64,000 nucleotides of DNA from Isoetes taiwanensis. Taxonomy: Eukaryota > Streptophyta > Lycopodiopsida > Isoetales > Isoetaceae. The notes beneath the pieces are model-generated. The model worked only from the letters and a program-made list of their open reading frames with translations. It searched no databases and was not told the origin of the DNA. The translations under genes were made by a program, and so were the position numbers. This document shows, in pieces, positions 34,269 to 45,496 of the stretch (the first letter of the stretch is position 1; each line of letters begins with the position of its first letter). The stretch covers positions 188,001-252,000 of the forward strand of contig JAJEKV010000233.1 of NCBI GenBank assembly GCA_021234155.1, read 5' to 3'.

Positions 34269-36216
34269 CTAGGCAAGGTTTTGCATTTCCAATTCCTTCC
34301 AACCATGTTTCCTTTTCCTTGCCTCCCCCTTCCCTATTTCCATGAGTGGCTTGACCCTAGCAAGACTCGTGCCATAGGCCTCCTCTTCCTTCAACACTGG
34401 CAGAGATGTTATAGTTGTAGCGTTGGCCTCCTCCTCGTTCATTTTTTCAAGTCTAGTGTCAAGCTGTCTCATCATCAGTTCCGTCACTATGAGGAGGGTG
34501 GGATCCTTTGAGGCCCGCTCCATAACCCTAGCAACACAACATTCCAAAGATGCCCTAGCATCTTCCACTGTCAAGCCAAGTTTTGGCGTGGGTTTAAAGT
34601 CATCCTCTAGACTAATTATGTCCACCTCGGCCCATTCAAGGATATCAACATGGTGGTTTCCAGGTCTACATGGGCGCAAAACCTCCATGCCACCACTCTA
34701 AGGAGGTCCTGGTTCCTTGTACCTGTCCATCAGTTGGATAAGCTTCACCTGGTGTTTGCAAACGTTCCCCTTGGCACTCCATGAGCAATCACAACTTGCC
34801 CAATTCCTATGTGCCCCATTCACAAAGTAGGGTTGGCAGTTCAGATCAAGAGTTTGGACATAGGCCTCTCCTCCACCGAGATCGATGAATGTGACTGCAT
34901 CATCCGGAATTCGTCTAGCCCCTCGAACAGCCGACTCTATAATTTGCTTTTGTGATGTTTTTATTACAAAGGTAGCTTCCTTCATCCCCCTGTTGGCAAG
35001 CAAGTGACACACTATGGAGGGTTAGTGCATACAAACAGATGCAAATTTTAGTCACTTCTACGAATTACCTAGAGTATACAATGTGGGTCTCCACATCATG
35101 GACAAGCATGCCACGCCTCTATTGCAGCGTTGGTTTCTTGATTGGAATGGAGAAAGATTCTTGTGGCCAGGACCCAATCACAAATGTTGCGAGTCCACTC
35201 TTGACTCATGTAAGAGGCCAACTTTGGATATTGTGGGTACTTTCTCTTTAGTGTCTCCAACTTTCTCAAGGCCTCTTTGTCTAACAGGCTCTTTGCAATC
35301 ATCCCCGTAATCATTGTTACCTGGGGGACACTTTGTTCCATACATGATCTCGCCCAACTCCTTAAACATTTGGTTTCTCAAATCTTTATTCTTCACGTTC
35401 TTGGCCAACCACTTCAACCAATCTCTTCTCACATGCCAGATGCAAAGGTGGACACGTACGCTAGGGAAAACCTGTGGTGGACAAAGTTGACACATATGGT
35501 CAAAATGGACCAAAATAAACCAAATCTCAAATGAGGATAACTAGGAAATGTTGTTACCTTTTTTATTGCATGTATTTTGGCATCACAAGAATTGGTGATA
35601 AAACATGAGAGCTTCCATGTCGAGTCATGAAGTTCAACCCACACTTTCATGGCTAAGAGCCATCTAGCTATTGTCTCTTTCTTCTGGGTATTCGTGACGA
35701 TCTAAGCCAGTGGCATCCCATTGAAGTGGTCATCGAATCCAACGAGAGTGAAGAGGTAATACCTTCAATGTAAATAGAAACACACTTTAGCAATGTTAGA
35801 TTCCAAGGAACCTCATAAGGAGCAACCAAACCTCTTCTCGTTTGTCTTGTAGGTGGAGTCAAGGCATATAGCCCTATCCTTTCTAAATCTCAGCAGAACA
35901 TCCCTTTGAATGGGAGTCATGACCCCAAACTGAAAGATATCACCTTCCTCGTAGTGGAAGACACTATCTTGGTGTTGTTGCACCCACATATGGATGCTTG
36001 TTGCTTGGTCTTCATGCAACTTCTAAACAGTTCGAGCCACTAATTTATCAATGTTGTAGATTTCATGCATCTTCAACATGTTCTCCTTGCAAAGTCCATC
36101 CAACCCAACTAGCTCCTTCTTCAAGTTCACCCTCTCCTGGTGGATGTTCATCACCATTCTAGATGTTATATAATGCATTAGCTTTTGTTTGATCCATTCT
36201 TTCTTTTCAGCCCTGA
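34269..36216 (-). pseudogene. MULE transposase, catalytic and SWIM part
   Basis: This is the minus-strand continuation of the coding sequence that is cut at 36217. From N- to C-terminal it shows a helical segment (EKKEWIKQKLMHYI), the GVMTPIQRDVLLRF region and LDSTYKTN with the first catalytic Asp at about 35858-35860. Next come NSCDAKIHAIK and then VHLCIWHVRRDW, the second catalytic block of MULE transposases. These are followed by a W...NAAIEAWH block and a SWIM zinc finger CDCSWSAKGNVCKH (34752-34793). A C-terminal Glu-rich tail ends at 34269. Introns seem present near 35470-35580 and 35013-35095. A few frame changes occur (near 35860 and 35700). MULE transposases bind the inverted ends and cut DNA in the nucleus. 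Confidence 0.75.
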
Positions 36217-36815
36217 CACAAGGCACCCAAAAATTTAACCACTATAACAAGCCACTGAAAAACCACTATAGATGTGGTTTTTTATGATAAATTTTTTATT
36301 CTTAATAAATACCACATAACATAGTGGTTTTTATAACTAGTATGTGGCTATTTATATTGGTTTTTTGATATAGCGAGGTTTATTAAAACCAATATTAGTT
36401 TATTACATGGTTTCTAGCATCAATGGTGGCCATTCATGTTGGTTTTCTAATGTAGCATGGTTTATTAAATTGACAGTGCTTTGTAGCATGGGTTTTCAAT
36501 GCCACTTTAAATATGGCAATGGTTGTTGACTTTGGTTTTCTAATGTCACAAGGTTGAAGTAGTTTATGGCGTGGTTCTTTATCATAGTGGTTATTCATGC
36601 TAGTTTTCTATTATCACGGTGTACGTTATAAAATGATTGTGGTTTGTGGCACAATTTCAATACTAGGTTAGTTGTTATGGTAATTATTCATAGATATCAT
36701 CTAAAAGAATGTGGCTATTATAGTGGTTACTCATAAGGCACCCAAAAAAACAACTGTCATAATTAACCACTATCAAACCACTATAGATGCGGTCTTTTAT
36801 AATTTTTGTTTTTTG
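36217..36815 (+). repeat. Left subterminal region of the CACTA-like element with internal copy of the end
   Basis: The first 85 bp (AAGGCACCC...AACCACTATAGATGTGGT) recur in diverged form at 36735-36815. The repeated words are CCACTATA, TAGTGG and GTGGTTTT. Such arrays near the ends are typical binding sites for CACTA-encoded proteins. Confidence 0.6.
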
Positions 36816-37169
36816 AAGCACGTCAGACTAAATAAAGTAAACCAATACATGAGAAAATATAAAGGTGTCTTTTTTAATTTATAATTTGTCATATTTAAGT
36901 CTTTTTATAAATTGTTTTGCATCTTTAGAAAACCAACACATATCTTATGCATCTTTCTTTCACTATTTTGCTGCTAAGGTTCTTCTCTCGAAAACCCTTT
37001 GGGGTGGGGTTTTTTAATCTTGGATAGTAATAGGCATGTTGTATTCTTACTTTCTTTGTTTGGGTCCCATAGGCTTCTTAGTATTCGTGGACGATAAAAT
37101 TCAATTCAATTTATCTACAACCAAATGCGCTTGCTAGCCATTGCAACTCTTGTTCGTGTTTCAATTTAA

Positions 37170-37368
37170 GTTATACTCTAGTGGTACACACTAGGTCTAG
37201 CAACTATAGGTCTCGAGTTCGAGACCGCCCCAAATCGCACTCTGAACCGTTAGGTGTCAAAACCCATATACGCAATGTAAAGTGAGGAGGCAGGGCCCAA
37301 TCAGGGAATGTAGTGTGGCGTGTAGTCACATGTCCAGTTGGATGTTGCCTAGTGCCATGATGTTAAAA

Positions 37369-37430
<62 letters not shown>

Positions 37431-37436
37431 ATCATT
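37170..37436 (+). mobile_element. tRNA-derived SINE with (ATCT)n tail
   Basis: TAGTGGTACACACTAGG resembles an A box. GAGTTCGAGACC, about 40 bp downstream, fits the B box consensus GGTTCGANNCC. The body ends TGTTAAAATATT followed by about 15 ATCT repeats (37373-37430). A diverged inverted copy lies 350 bp downstream, which supports a dispersed family. Confidence 0.65.
37373..37430 (+). repeat. (ATCT)n microsatellite
   Basis: This is an uninterrupted tetranucleotide run at the 3' end of the SINE copy. It is probably the expanded SINE tail. Confidence 0.95.
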
Positions 37437-37784
37437 TCATTAGTGTGCCAAAGACTACATCACTATTTATTATTATTGCTATAGGATCACCATTTATTGC
37501 ACCAGTATTAGTACCAATGGTTTTGTAAGGAGCAATAGTGATGCTATTAGCACAAGTTATATAATGTTGATGGTTGAATCAATGGTTGTGGTATGCAACT
37601 ATAGAATATCAACTATAACATCATTTAATGCACAGACCTTGGAATCAACTACTTTATCAAATGTAAATGTGTTGTAAGGCATAATAATAACAGTGCCTGA
37701 CGTTGTCAGGCGTACAATCCATTTTCTATAAGGATCCATGAAGTCGTAGACTATTGACGATAGCTTGCTATATTTGAAAGGGGA

Positions 37785-37915
37785 TGAAGAGATAGATAGA
37801 TAGTATTTTAACGTCGCGCCACTAGGTAGTATCCAAATGGACATGTGACCACACACTAGACTACATTACTTGGTTGCATTGTGTCTGTGGGTTTTGACAC
37901 CCAACCGTTCAGAGA
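37785..37915 (-). mobile_element. Second SINE copy, inverted, 3' part
   Basis: Its reverse complement carries TGGGTGTCAAAACCCA, then GTGGTCACATGTCCA and GTTAAAATACTATCTATC, matching the 37.25-37.39 kb copy. The tRNA-like head is absent. It is therefore 5' truncated. Confidence 0.65.
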
Positions 37916-38279
37916 AAAGAGGAGGAGGAGGAGACATTAAGAAAACATGTGAAAGTTGATAATGAAGTCTTTGATAGGTTACTTTGTGATGCTTCGGCTA
38001 CTTTTCTTAGAGATACATAATGATATAGGCATTGGTTAACTTAAAATGTGATTTCTCGAGTATAGTGAGATCCATAATGATATAAGCATTGGTTAACTTA
38101 AAATGTAATTTCTTGAGTGTAGCAAATTTACTAGGAACATTTTGGTGATTGCACATTCAAAATCAAGTGTTACATGTGGAGTTTAAAGGGGAAGATCTTA
38201 TTTCATGAGTTGATGTAAGACCATGAACACATGAACCAACCAATTTGGATTTCACCGTGTACCTGTGTGTAAGTAAGAT

Positions 38280-39025
38280 TAAGTTCTGAAGGAAAGCTTG
38301 TTATACACACTATGTTCAATCAAGATTAAGTCCTGAAGAAAAGCTTGTTATACACACTATGTTCAATCATGTTCCCTGTACACTGACAATCGTTGCTATT
38401 TCAATTAACTTAGACGTGCATCTACGTTTATATTGGAATATGTGAACATCAAGCAGAGTTATAATGGTTGTGCATATTAAGCATATATACAATGGTAGTT
38501 ATCGTCAAATCGCCTTTCCATCCATGTATGTGCCCTTCTGCATTATAGCAATATTGCAAGCCCAACTACTCAAATGTCTTCTAGATAAAGATCTCATTGT
38601 GACTTGGTCCTCCAATTTAAGACTAGAGTTCCCTGCACAACATTAAGTTGTGAAGGAAAGCTTGTTATACACACTATGTTTAATCATTTTCCCTGTACAC
38701 TGACAATCGTTGCTATTTCAATCAACTTAGATGTGCAAGCTCTCTTTGAGAAGAGCTACATACTTGTCAATTGTCTGCTTATTCTGTAGCTTCTTTCTCA
38801 AAACATTTAACCAGCGCTTCTTTTTCAAAACATTTAACCACGCCTTCTCTTGGGTTTCTCATATATCTCACTTGTACGAGGTCTATGATATGCATCTATG
38901 TTTAAATTGGAATATGTGAATATCAAGCAGAGTTATAATGGTTGTGCATATTAAGCACATATACAATGGTGGTAGTTATCGTCAAATCGCCTTTCCATCC
39001 ATGTATGTGCCCTTATGCATTATTT
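38280..39025 (+). repeat. Segmental duplication within the CACTA-like element
   Basis: 38290-38545 is repeated in two pieces at about 38645-38740 and 38885-39025. Shared strings are AAGCTTGTTATACACACTAT, GACAATCGTTGCTATTTCAA and TCGTCAAATCGCCTTTCCAT. In the second copy about 150 bp of unrelated sequence splits the unit. Short ORFs here lack recognisable domains. Confidence 0.75.
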
Positions 39026-39913
39026 AAGACCAGAGTTCCCTGCACAACCTTATCTCGAAGTAATTATGATGTGCGATCCGTTTACCAAAAGTACAAAGAG
39101 TATGATGGGTTTCAATATAAACTCCTGCTTTGAGATTTGCAGTGCTTTAAGGGAGAGAACTAAATATGGTGGATATGGTAAGAAAGCAAGCTTAATAGCA
39201 TATCATCCTATGCAATAATTAGGAACATAGGAAAATTGAATACATGGCTTCAAAAATGAAGTTTTGCACTAAAGCATGCACACAAACAGAAAAAACTTGT
39301 AAAAAATTAAGATCATACAAATCAAAAGTGATATTTGCAGATGGATTAACTGAACCATTGGCTGATGGCACTGCTGGTATATATAGTGGGTTCAACATAT
39401 CTTCGCTGGAATTATTGTTCATCATGGGCTGTACTTTAGAATGTATGACTTGCTGAAGCCTGTAGTGCTTGTGGGCAACTTGGAGGTTAGTTACTGGTAT
39501 TGGCTGCATGCATAACTTCCTGAAGTTCAATACAATGCAATCAACTTTTAGTAATTTATGTCTAGACTAAAAATCCTTCTCCATTAAGTTTTTTTAGGGA
39601 AGAAAACGTCAAATGCAAGTAGATTAAGACCTTACAAATGCAAAGCAAAGAAACTAAAAAACAAAAATCAATACTGCAGAAGCATGAAGCAATGCATTCA
39701 TAGAGATAGATACTTTGATATTTTGGCTGTCAGCACTTCTAGACATGCCTAATGTATTTTGCAGCATCATATAATCCACTCATCGCACCATCTCCATCGC
39801 TCGTTGGAGAAAAGAGAAGCAAAAGAGACAAAAATAGAAATGCAAACCAATTTTCTTTTCTTAGCAAAGAATTCCACCTTGTGGATATTTATGTGGCGTA
39901 ACTACATTGGCTT

Positions 39914-39992
39914 AGGGGTTTTTTGAAATAAACCCCCTGGCGGCACCGCTCGCGGTTGCTCGCGGCTGGGGTTTATTTCAAAAAACCCCTCC
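39914..39992. repeat. Perfect hairpin with GC-rich loop
   Basis: GGGGTTTTTTGAAATAAACC and GGTTTATTTCAAAAAACCCC are exact inverted arms. The loop is about 30 bp and GC-rich (GGCGGCACCGCTCGCGG). Arm identity suggests recent origin. It resembles the 17.4-kb fold-back in plan but not in sequence. Confidence 0.8.
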
Positions 39993-41506
39993 CCAATGCA
40001 GTTTCCTCCATCATCATAAATGTTGAGAAACATACGGATGTTCTGTGGTTACAATGCAATTATTACTTGATGTTGATAGAGAAATTCTCCCGAATAATAA
40101 CCAACCTCAGGCTAAAATTTAAAAAATTTCATGTTAAAAAATGTCCGTCGAAAACTTTGACATTTTAGGAAGTGATTTAGAGTTCCGCAATTGCTTGTGG
40201 AAGGCTGGTTTTTTTTTTGGAATTCCAAAAAGGCCTTGGCCGTCCATTTTTTGGAACCTTTGTCTGCAACTTTTTTTGCTGACCTTACAGTTGTAGACGG
40301 CCTGGCAGGGGCCGAATTCTCAGGTGATGTTGGGCGACGGAGGGATGGCGTCTGTGTGTCCGCCCTCCGCGTGGAGATGGGCAGGTGATCTCCATATGGT
40401 TTCCGGATTTGGTCCAACAGGATGCCAAGCTCTGATTTGCAGATGGGTGTTCCTAGTTCCAGAGCAGGAGAGCAGCGATGGCAGAGAGCGCCTCATCAAG
40501 CCAGCCTGCTGTAGGTACACCTTAATCCTTTTGATCATGTTGAAGCATTTAGCTAGGATGCCTGCATCAGGTTTCTGTGTGGACGAGGAAGGGCGCCCGC
40601 CTGATCCTCGGCTTTAGGGTAATCTTTAGTTTTTCTTTTTAGGGTTTTCGACTTTAGGTCTCGTAGCTACTGTACGGCGGTAGCAGAGATCCTCGGCTCC
40701 AGAAGTTTCCTTGCCATGCGACTGCTCTGTGGGTGCCCTTTGTTTTTGCATTGCATAAAAGAGAGGTTTTAAGGACTTTGTAATGCGATTCATGGCAAGA
40801 GGTTTGTTTTCTGCATAGTATATGATTTGCAGCCAAGCATAATCTGATAACTATAGCTAAACTTAATTGGTTTCTGCATGATCTTAGTCATTTGGCTCTT
40901 TTGAGTGTCATATAATGACTTCGGACTGTACCATGTTTCCACCTTTTCTTGCATCAAACAGAGGGTTATTCATTATTGTGCTTAAATTATTGCAAACTAG
41001 ATTGTGTAGTGTTTTATGAATCCAGATTGCTTTACATGCAGCTGCTGTACATGCCTCGTATTCAGTTTCAGTTGCTTCTTGGCTCCATCTAATAGCAGGT
41101 GATCTGGCAATCTACCAGCATCATCTGCATTGAGTAGCCTTCAAGCTTTATTACAACTGTAAAAAAACTTGACTATTGGCCGAGGGTGTGTTAATACTTC
41201 AACAGGGTTGACTAGTATGTGTATGTTTCAATTGGCGCGTATGCAAGTTTACATGACTTGTATGGTTTTTCACTCTGTCATGATGTCACTTTTATCTTCT
41301 TGTAGGCGTTTCAGGTATAGTTGCCGTGGATTATGGACAATGGGTGGGTAACCTAATGGTGCCACAACCAGTAGCAGCCGGCGTTGTTACTGACACATTT
41401 TCATTGTCTTTGATTCTTGCTTCAACAACCTAATTCAGCTCATTTCAAAAACAGACAACAAAGATGGACCGGTAATAAAGGTTAGCATTTTATGTTTTAC
41501 ATTCAG

Positions 41507-41733
41507 AATTAGCTGCATAAATTTGAACGTACATTAATGGTTGTATCTGCATGGGATTGGGAAATATGCAGGATTTGGAGCAATCATGAGGGATTGTGGC
41601 TTCAGAATGAAGTGAATTAGAGCGAATTAGCTGCATAAATTTGAAGGTACAATAATGGTTGTATCTGCATGGGATTGGGAAACATGCAGGATTTGGAGCA
41701 ATCATGAGGGATTGTGGCTTCAGAATGAACTTG
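41507..41733 (+). repeat. Tandem duplication of a 109-bp unit
   Basis: Both units run from GAATTAGCTGCATAAATTTG to GTGGCTTCAGAATGAA with few differences. In one frame the unit encodes GFGAIMRDCGF, a weak resemblance to an RNase-H-like segment. This is not enough to call a gene. Confidence 0.75.
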
Positions 41734-42076
41734 ATGCTATCACTAATAAGGTAACTTATGGACCTAGCTATATCCCATAAGCAAGTGACTTGCAAAGTCA
41801 TTGCTAATTGGCTTCTATTTTTTCAGAGTATCATGCAAAGAACCATGCAAACTGTGGCATCAAATGTGGAAATAAGAAGTTTGAGAAGGTAAATATATGG
41901 CTTTTCTCCTGTGAAAATATCGGATTGTTTAAATACAGAACTTAATTCTGATCAATACTTGCATGCTGGAGGGCCTTTTTGGAAACTGGTTACACCTACA
42001 GCTATTAAATTTCTTAGGTAAAGTAGTATAAATTTAAGATTTTGCTCTTTGAATTCTGAATTGAACATATTATGCA

Positions 42077-42375
42077 GATATTACACGAAACAAGTGAATG
42101 CCAGCACAATGTTTAGGAAATTTGCCGAGTTTCTAAGCTGTTTGGCTTTAGTAGACTATGATCTTCTAGAAATCAAGCCCTCCATTCTTTTCAAACTGTC
42201 TACTTCTGGCAAATTGGTCTCTAGCAGAAGAAGCCTTTTCACTGGAGGTTCTTTTGTTCTAAACCCGATTCTTATTATATTATTGCAGCAACCAGTTTCT
42301 AAAATGAAATTAACTTTCTGATTTCAGGAGGTCACAGGGTACCGGTTTGAAGCTATTGAGACTTGCACACAGGTA
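42077..42375 (+). pseudogene. Possible cyclin C-terminal-domain fragment
   Basis: An open segment after a candidate acceptor (TTATGCAG) encodes FAEFLSCLALVDYDLLEIKP followed by SILF. This is similar in pattern to the cyclin C-terminal fold (YLAELxLxDYxxLxFxPS). After a second acceptor (TTTCAG, about 42327) EVTGYRFEAIETCTQ precedes a GTAATA donor. It would be a captured gene fragment inside the CACTA-like element. The match is from motif memory and is weak. Confidence 0.3.
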
Positions 42376-43059
42376 ATATGAACTTTGTTTCTTGAAGAAA
42401 ACTTACCATTTCTAATCTACAAAATCTGAGCTTTGTTTTTTGAAAAAAACTAACCATTATTAATCTAGAAAATCCCAATTTTCTTCTCCAGAAGCTCTAT
42501 TATTTGTACAAGCAATACTTCCACAGGGCTTGCAAGTTGTGAAACTCTTAAAGGACAAGTTATCCATATCTAGAGAGCTGCCTCTCTGTCTGGAAGTGCA
42601 TTATTTCTTTCTGTCACAGGCAAGAGGTGAGTACGTGAGTATTGCAAGGTCGTCACTTTCCTCCGATACTAGATGTTTACCTTTTGCTTTGCTGTAGATG
42701 TTAGATCTAAATTAGTTTTCTACATATTTGGGGAAATAAAGTTATCATTGTTCATGAGTTTCGAAAATGGTTGGGGTTCAAATCCCCTTGCTCCCTATTC
42801 CTTTTTGGCTATTGAGGAAAACAGATACAGTGAATTAACAGTAAAAAGTACTACTATACATAAGAAACCATACACGGTCCTTTATAGTTTTAGTCTTCTA
42901 TACTTGAGATGCTTCAAACAACAGACCATTACTTGTATGCATAAGAAACCATCCACGGTCCTTAATAGTCTCTTACTTAAAAACTTGAAATGCTTCAAAC
43001 AGCATACCATTACTGGTTTATAAATGAGAACCATATAGCTAATGCAAAACAAAACCATG

Positions 43060-43490
43060 CACATACATATAGAACAAACACACGTGCTTTACCATAACAT
43101 TTAGCCATGCAATATACTACAATAGCCAACCACATTATAAAATCATAATAGCCAACCACATTATAAAATCACCCGAAACAAGCACTACATAAAACCACAT
43201 CCACAACCATAATGTTATACCACATGGACAAACCGTACACTTAAACACTATAAGTATACCACATTCATTTACCAATATGTAATACCACTTTGACAAACTC
43301 TACTAAAAGGCCATCTGCGATTACCATGCCATAATACCACCCTAACAAACCTAACAAGAGAACCTATTAGTTTAGCCATATATGGTTTTTAATGATATCA
43401 ACCCACAAACACCCATTGGTTTTGTAAAATGGTTTTCTAGTCATAACCAAGGAAAAAACCATGTAGTTTTTTAATTTTGGGTGCCTTGTG
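43060..43490 (-). repeat. Right subterminal repeats of the CACTA-like element
   Basis: Multiple copies of AACCACATTATAAAATC, ACCACAT and CCATG words are seen, two of them in perfect tandem at 43125-43170. They mirror the GTGGTTTTT words of the left end. Confidence 0.6.
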
Positions 43491-44233
43491 TGAGCCATGG
43501 TGCTAGCCTATACCTCAACCCTTTCTCAATAGGTAGTGCTTTACCGTGGCAGATTGCACCTTGCTGGTTCACACGATCCCATTTATGGTAGGTAATTTGA
43601 GTGCAATCGAGAAGAAGACAGAGTTGTTTCAAAGTAAAATGACATTGGCAGCCCCTTCTAACACCCTCCCCTATCAACCCTCTTTCTTCCTTGGCCTGGA
43701 AGGGGACGTCGATCCTAATCAGGCATGATTTGAAATCCTTCTGCAATCCTTCAAACAAATAATCATAGGCTAGGGAAAGGAAATGCAGACCTCTTCAAAG
43801 TTACATATGAACCTTTGCCCGGTTTGTATAGCTCTTTATTCCTTTGGGAGCTTCTTCTGTAGAAACTGCATGGTGCTTCCCCACTTTTTTGCTCCCCGGC
43901 AATGAAATCCCCAACTGGTGAGGTGGGAATGTGGCACACCCACACCAATTGAGTACCTCCCCTTGTGGATCAGGAACTTAGTGCTCTAACATGATCCAGG
44001 GAAGTCGGCTGTGGTCAAAATGCCCATCTACAGGGTCTGTTTGCCAAATGCCTCCTTGTAGCTGCCATTAGAAATGATATCAGAGCTTGTGCCATTGCAA
44101 GGAGATGGAATTTGTTCAAGGCACTTACCTCCTCAATCTTCTCGTCTAGGTCCATGCCGAACTCCCCGCCGTCATCATCGAATTGAGGCAGGGCAAAACA
44201 AAAGCAGGCGATTCTATGGGATGCTATGAACAA
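43491..44233 (-). pseudogene. MULE transposase, N-terminal part
   Basis: The minus-strand segment before the CACTA-like insertion encodes CQCHFTLKQL, an ITYHKWDRVNQQG stretch and CHG, the pattern of the N-terminal zinc/FAR1-like region of MULE transposases. It then reads RYRLAPWL up to the insertion. Joining 43491 to 36213 (one TGA copy kept) continues the frame as APWLRAEKKEWIK, so both halves belong to one gene. Earlier frames (43763-43948 and 44015-44233, the latter with an acidic DDDGGEFGMDLDEKIEE run) may be upstream exons. The exact start is unclear. Confidence 0.6.
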
Positions 44234-44339
44234 TCGTACGGGGTTGAGAATTTATAAAATTCCGGCAGGGTGCACTCACGACGACGCCATGGCCGTCGAT
44301 CTAGTCCCTCGTATGTGGTCCTGATATTGTCACCTGTTG

Positions 44340-45095
44340 GACATGCAACTGAGTAGCTGGGTAATTCCGTCCTAAGCAATCACAACGACGTGATTCCTTC
44401 TAAAGGAAGTGCAACAATGTGATTTCGTCTGGTGGAATTACATCGCGGTGATTCTATCGAGCAGAATTAGATTGTGGTGATTTTGCCCGGCGGAATTAGA
44501 GTGTGGTGATTCCGTCGGACGAAAGTGCAACGGGGTGATTTCGTCCGGCGGAACTGCAAAGAGGTGATTCCGTCCGGCGGAAGTGCAACGGGGTGATTCC
44601 GTCCGACGAAATTCCAAATCGGTGATTATTTCTAGCAGAATTACAAATCGGTGATTGTGTCGGGTGGAATTACGAATTGGTGATTCCGTCCTGCGAAATA
44701 CTTCACGTGGTGATTCCACCTGGCAGGATATCGTCGACAGTATTCAGTCCCATGGAATCTGTCACGGGTGATTCCGCGGGGGTGAATGCTAGAACGTGAT
44801 TCCATTTCCATCTGGCGGTATCATGGCAGTGTGATTCTGTCGTGTGGAATAAAGGGGAGGTGATTCCGTCCGGCGGTATTCTGCCATTGTGATTCCGCGG
44901 GGATGTATAAAACGAACGGCCAGGATGCACCCTGCAGACGGACGGCTACGATCCATCAGAGAGTACGCCTGACTCTGTCAGGTCCAGATAAACAGGACCT
45001 CTGGAACGGATCCCGTTCCCGGAGGGTCTGTAATTCTGTAGGAGAGTTTCACCGCGACGGAATCACCAAAACTAGGGTAAAGCTATTTTCACCCA
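44340..45095 (-). repeat. Right MULE terminal region: array of GGTGATTCC-type motif
   Basis: About 18 degenerate units of 25-35 bp of the type GGTGATTCCGTC(C/G)GGCGGAA run through the region. It ends with CCGCGACGGAATCACC and CTAGGGTAAAGCTATTTTCA. Reversed, the end matches the left MULE terminus, including GTACTCTCTGATGGATCGT and GTCCGTCTG blocks. Confidence 0.8.
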
Positions 45096-45496
45096 TCTTG
45101 TTAGAAAGAGGTAATTATTAATTGGACCATCTTTTCATTTGATCATCAAGAGCCATACGTTGGCCAAAATCTCATTTTATGGACCTTATCAGCAATGACC
45201 ACGTCACATGTTATGGATGGAAGCATTAGGTGCCGAAATTGAGTGTTTCCAATGATTTTCCCAATGTTTTGGCAAAAATGAGGGGTTTTGATTTTTCGTT
45301 TGCTTTTATTAGTGGTTATAATTTGGAGTGATTTTGGTTTTCTCTTTAACTTTTTCTAATAGTTTCATCCTGAACTTATCTACAAACCAGGCAGTTGTTC
45401 CGCGGTTCTTGGGCTGGAGAAATTTGAAGGCAAATTCCGGCTTCAGTAGGAACCCGCCGGTCCTCTGAAGGCTCTGTTTGATCATGATGTCCATTG

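Larger units (their letters stand above)
36217..43490. mobile_element. CACTA-like DNA transposon inserted in the MULE transposase gene
   Basis: The left end CACAAGGCACCCAAAA and the reverse complement of the right end are identical for 16 bp. TGA is duplicated on both sides (36214-36216 and 43491-43493). The CAC start and 3-bp duplication fit the CACTA (En/Spm, CMC) superfamily, although the usual CACTA string is not present. Both subterminal regions carry many short repeats (CCACTAT, AACCACATTATAAAATC, TGGTTTTT). No TNP2-type transposase was found in the 7.27-kb interior, so this copy appears non-autonomous. It contains two SINE copies, local duplications and possible host exon fragments. 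Confidence 0.75.
19861..45095. mobile_element. Giant Mutator-like element (MULE) with nested insertions
   Basis: The left end GGTGAAAATAGCTTTACCCT matches the reverse complement of the right end (TGGGTGAAAATAGCTTTACC), and homology continues into a CCGTCGCGGTGAA block. A 9-bp direct duplication TCTTGTTAG flanks it (19852-19860 and 45096-45104), the length typical of Mutator. The right end has two extra terminal bases. A minus-strand MULE transposase with SWIM finger lies inside. Total length is about 25.2 kb. Removing the CACTA-like element (7.27 kb) and the 8.7-kb element leaves about 9.25 kb, a normal size for an autonomous MULE. The left arm contains unidentified exon-like pieces that may be captured host sequence. 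Confidence 0.82.

Noticed and set aside
37185-37250. Functional tRNA gene at the SINE head
   Set aside because: Only A- and B-box-like strings are present. A full cloverleaf with acceptor stem could not be formed by eye.
36217-43490. Treating this as a long intron of the MULE transposase
   Set aside because: The segment is bounded by identical inverted ends and a 3-bp duplication. Removing it with one duplication copy restores the frame exactly, which fits an insertion better than an intron.
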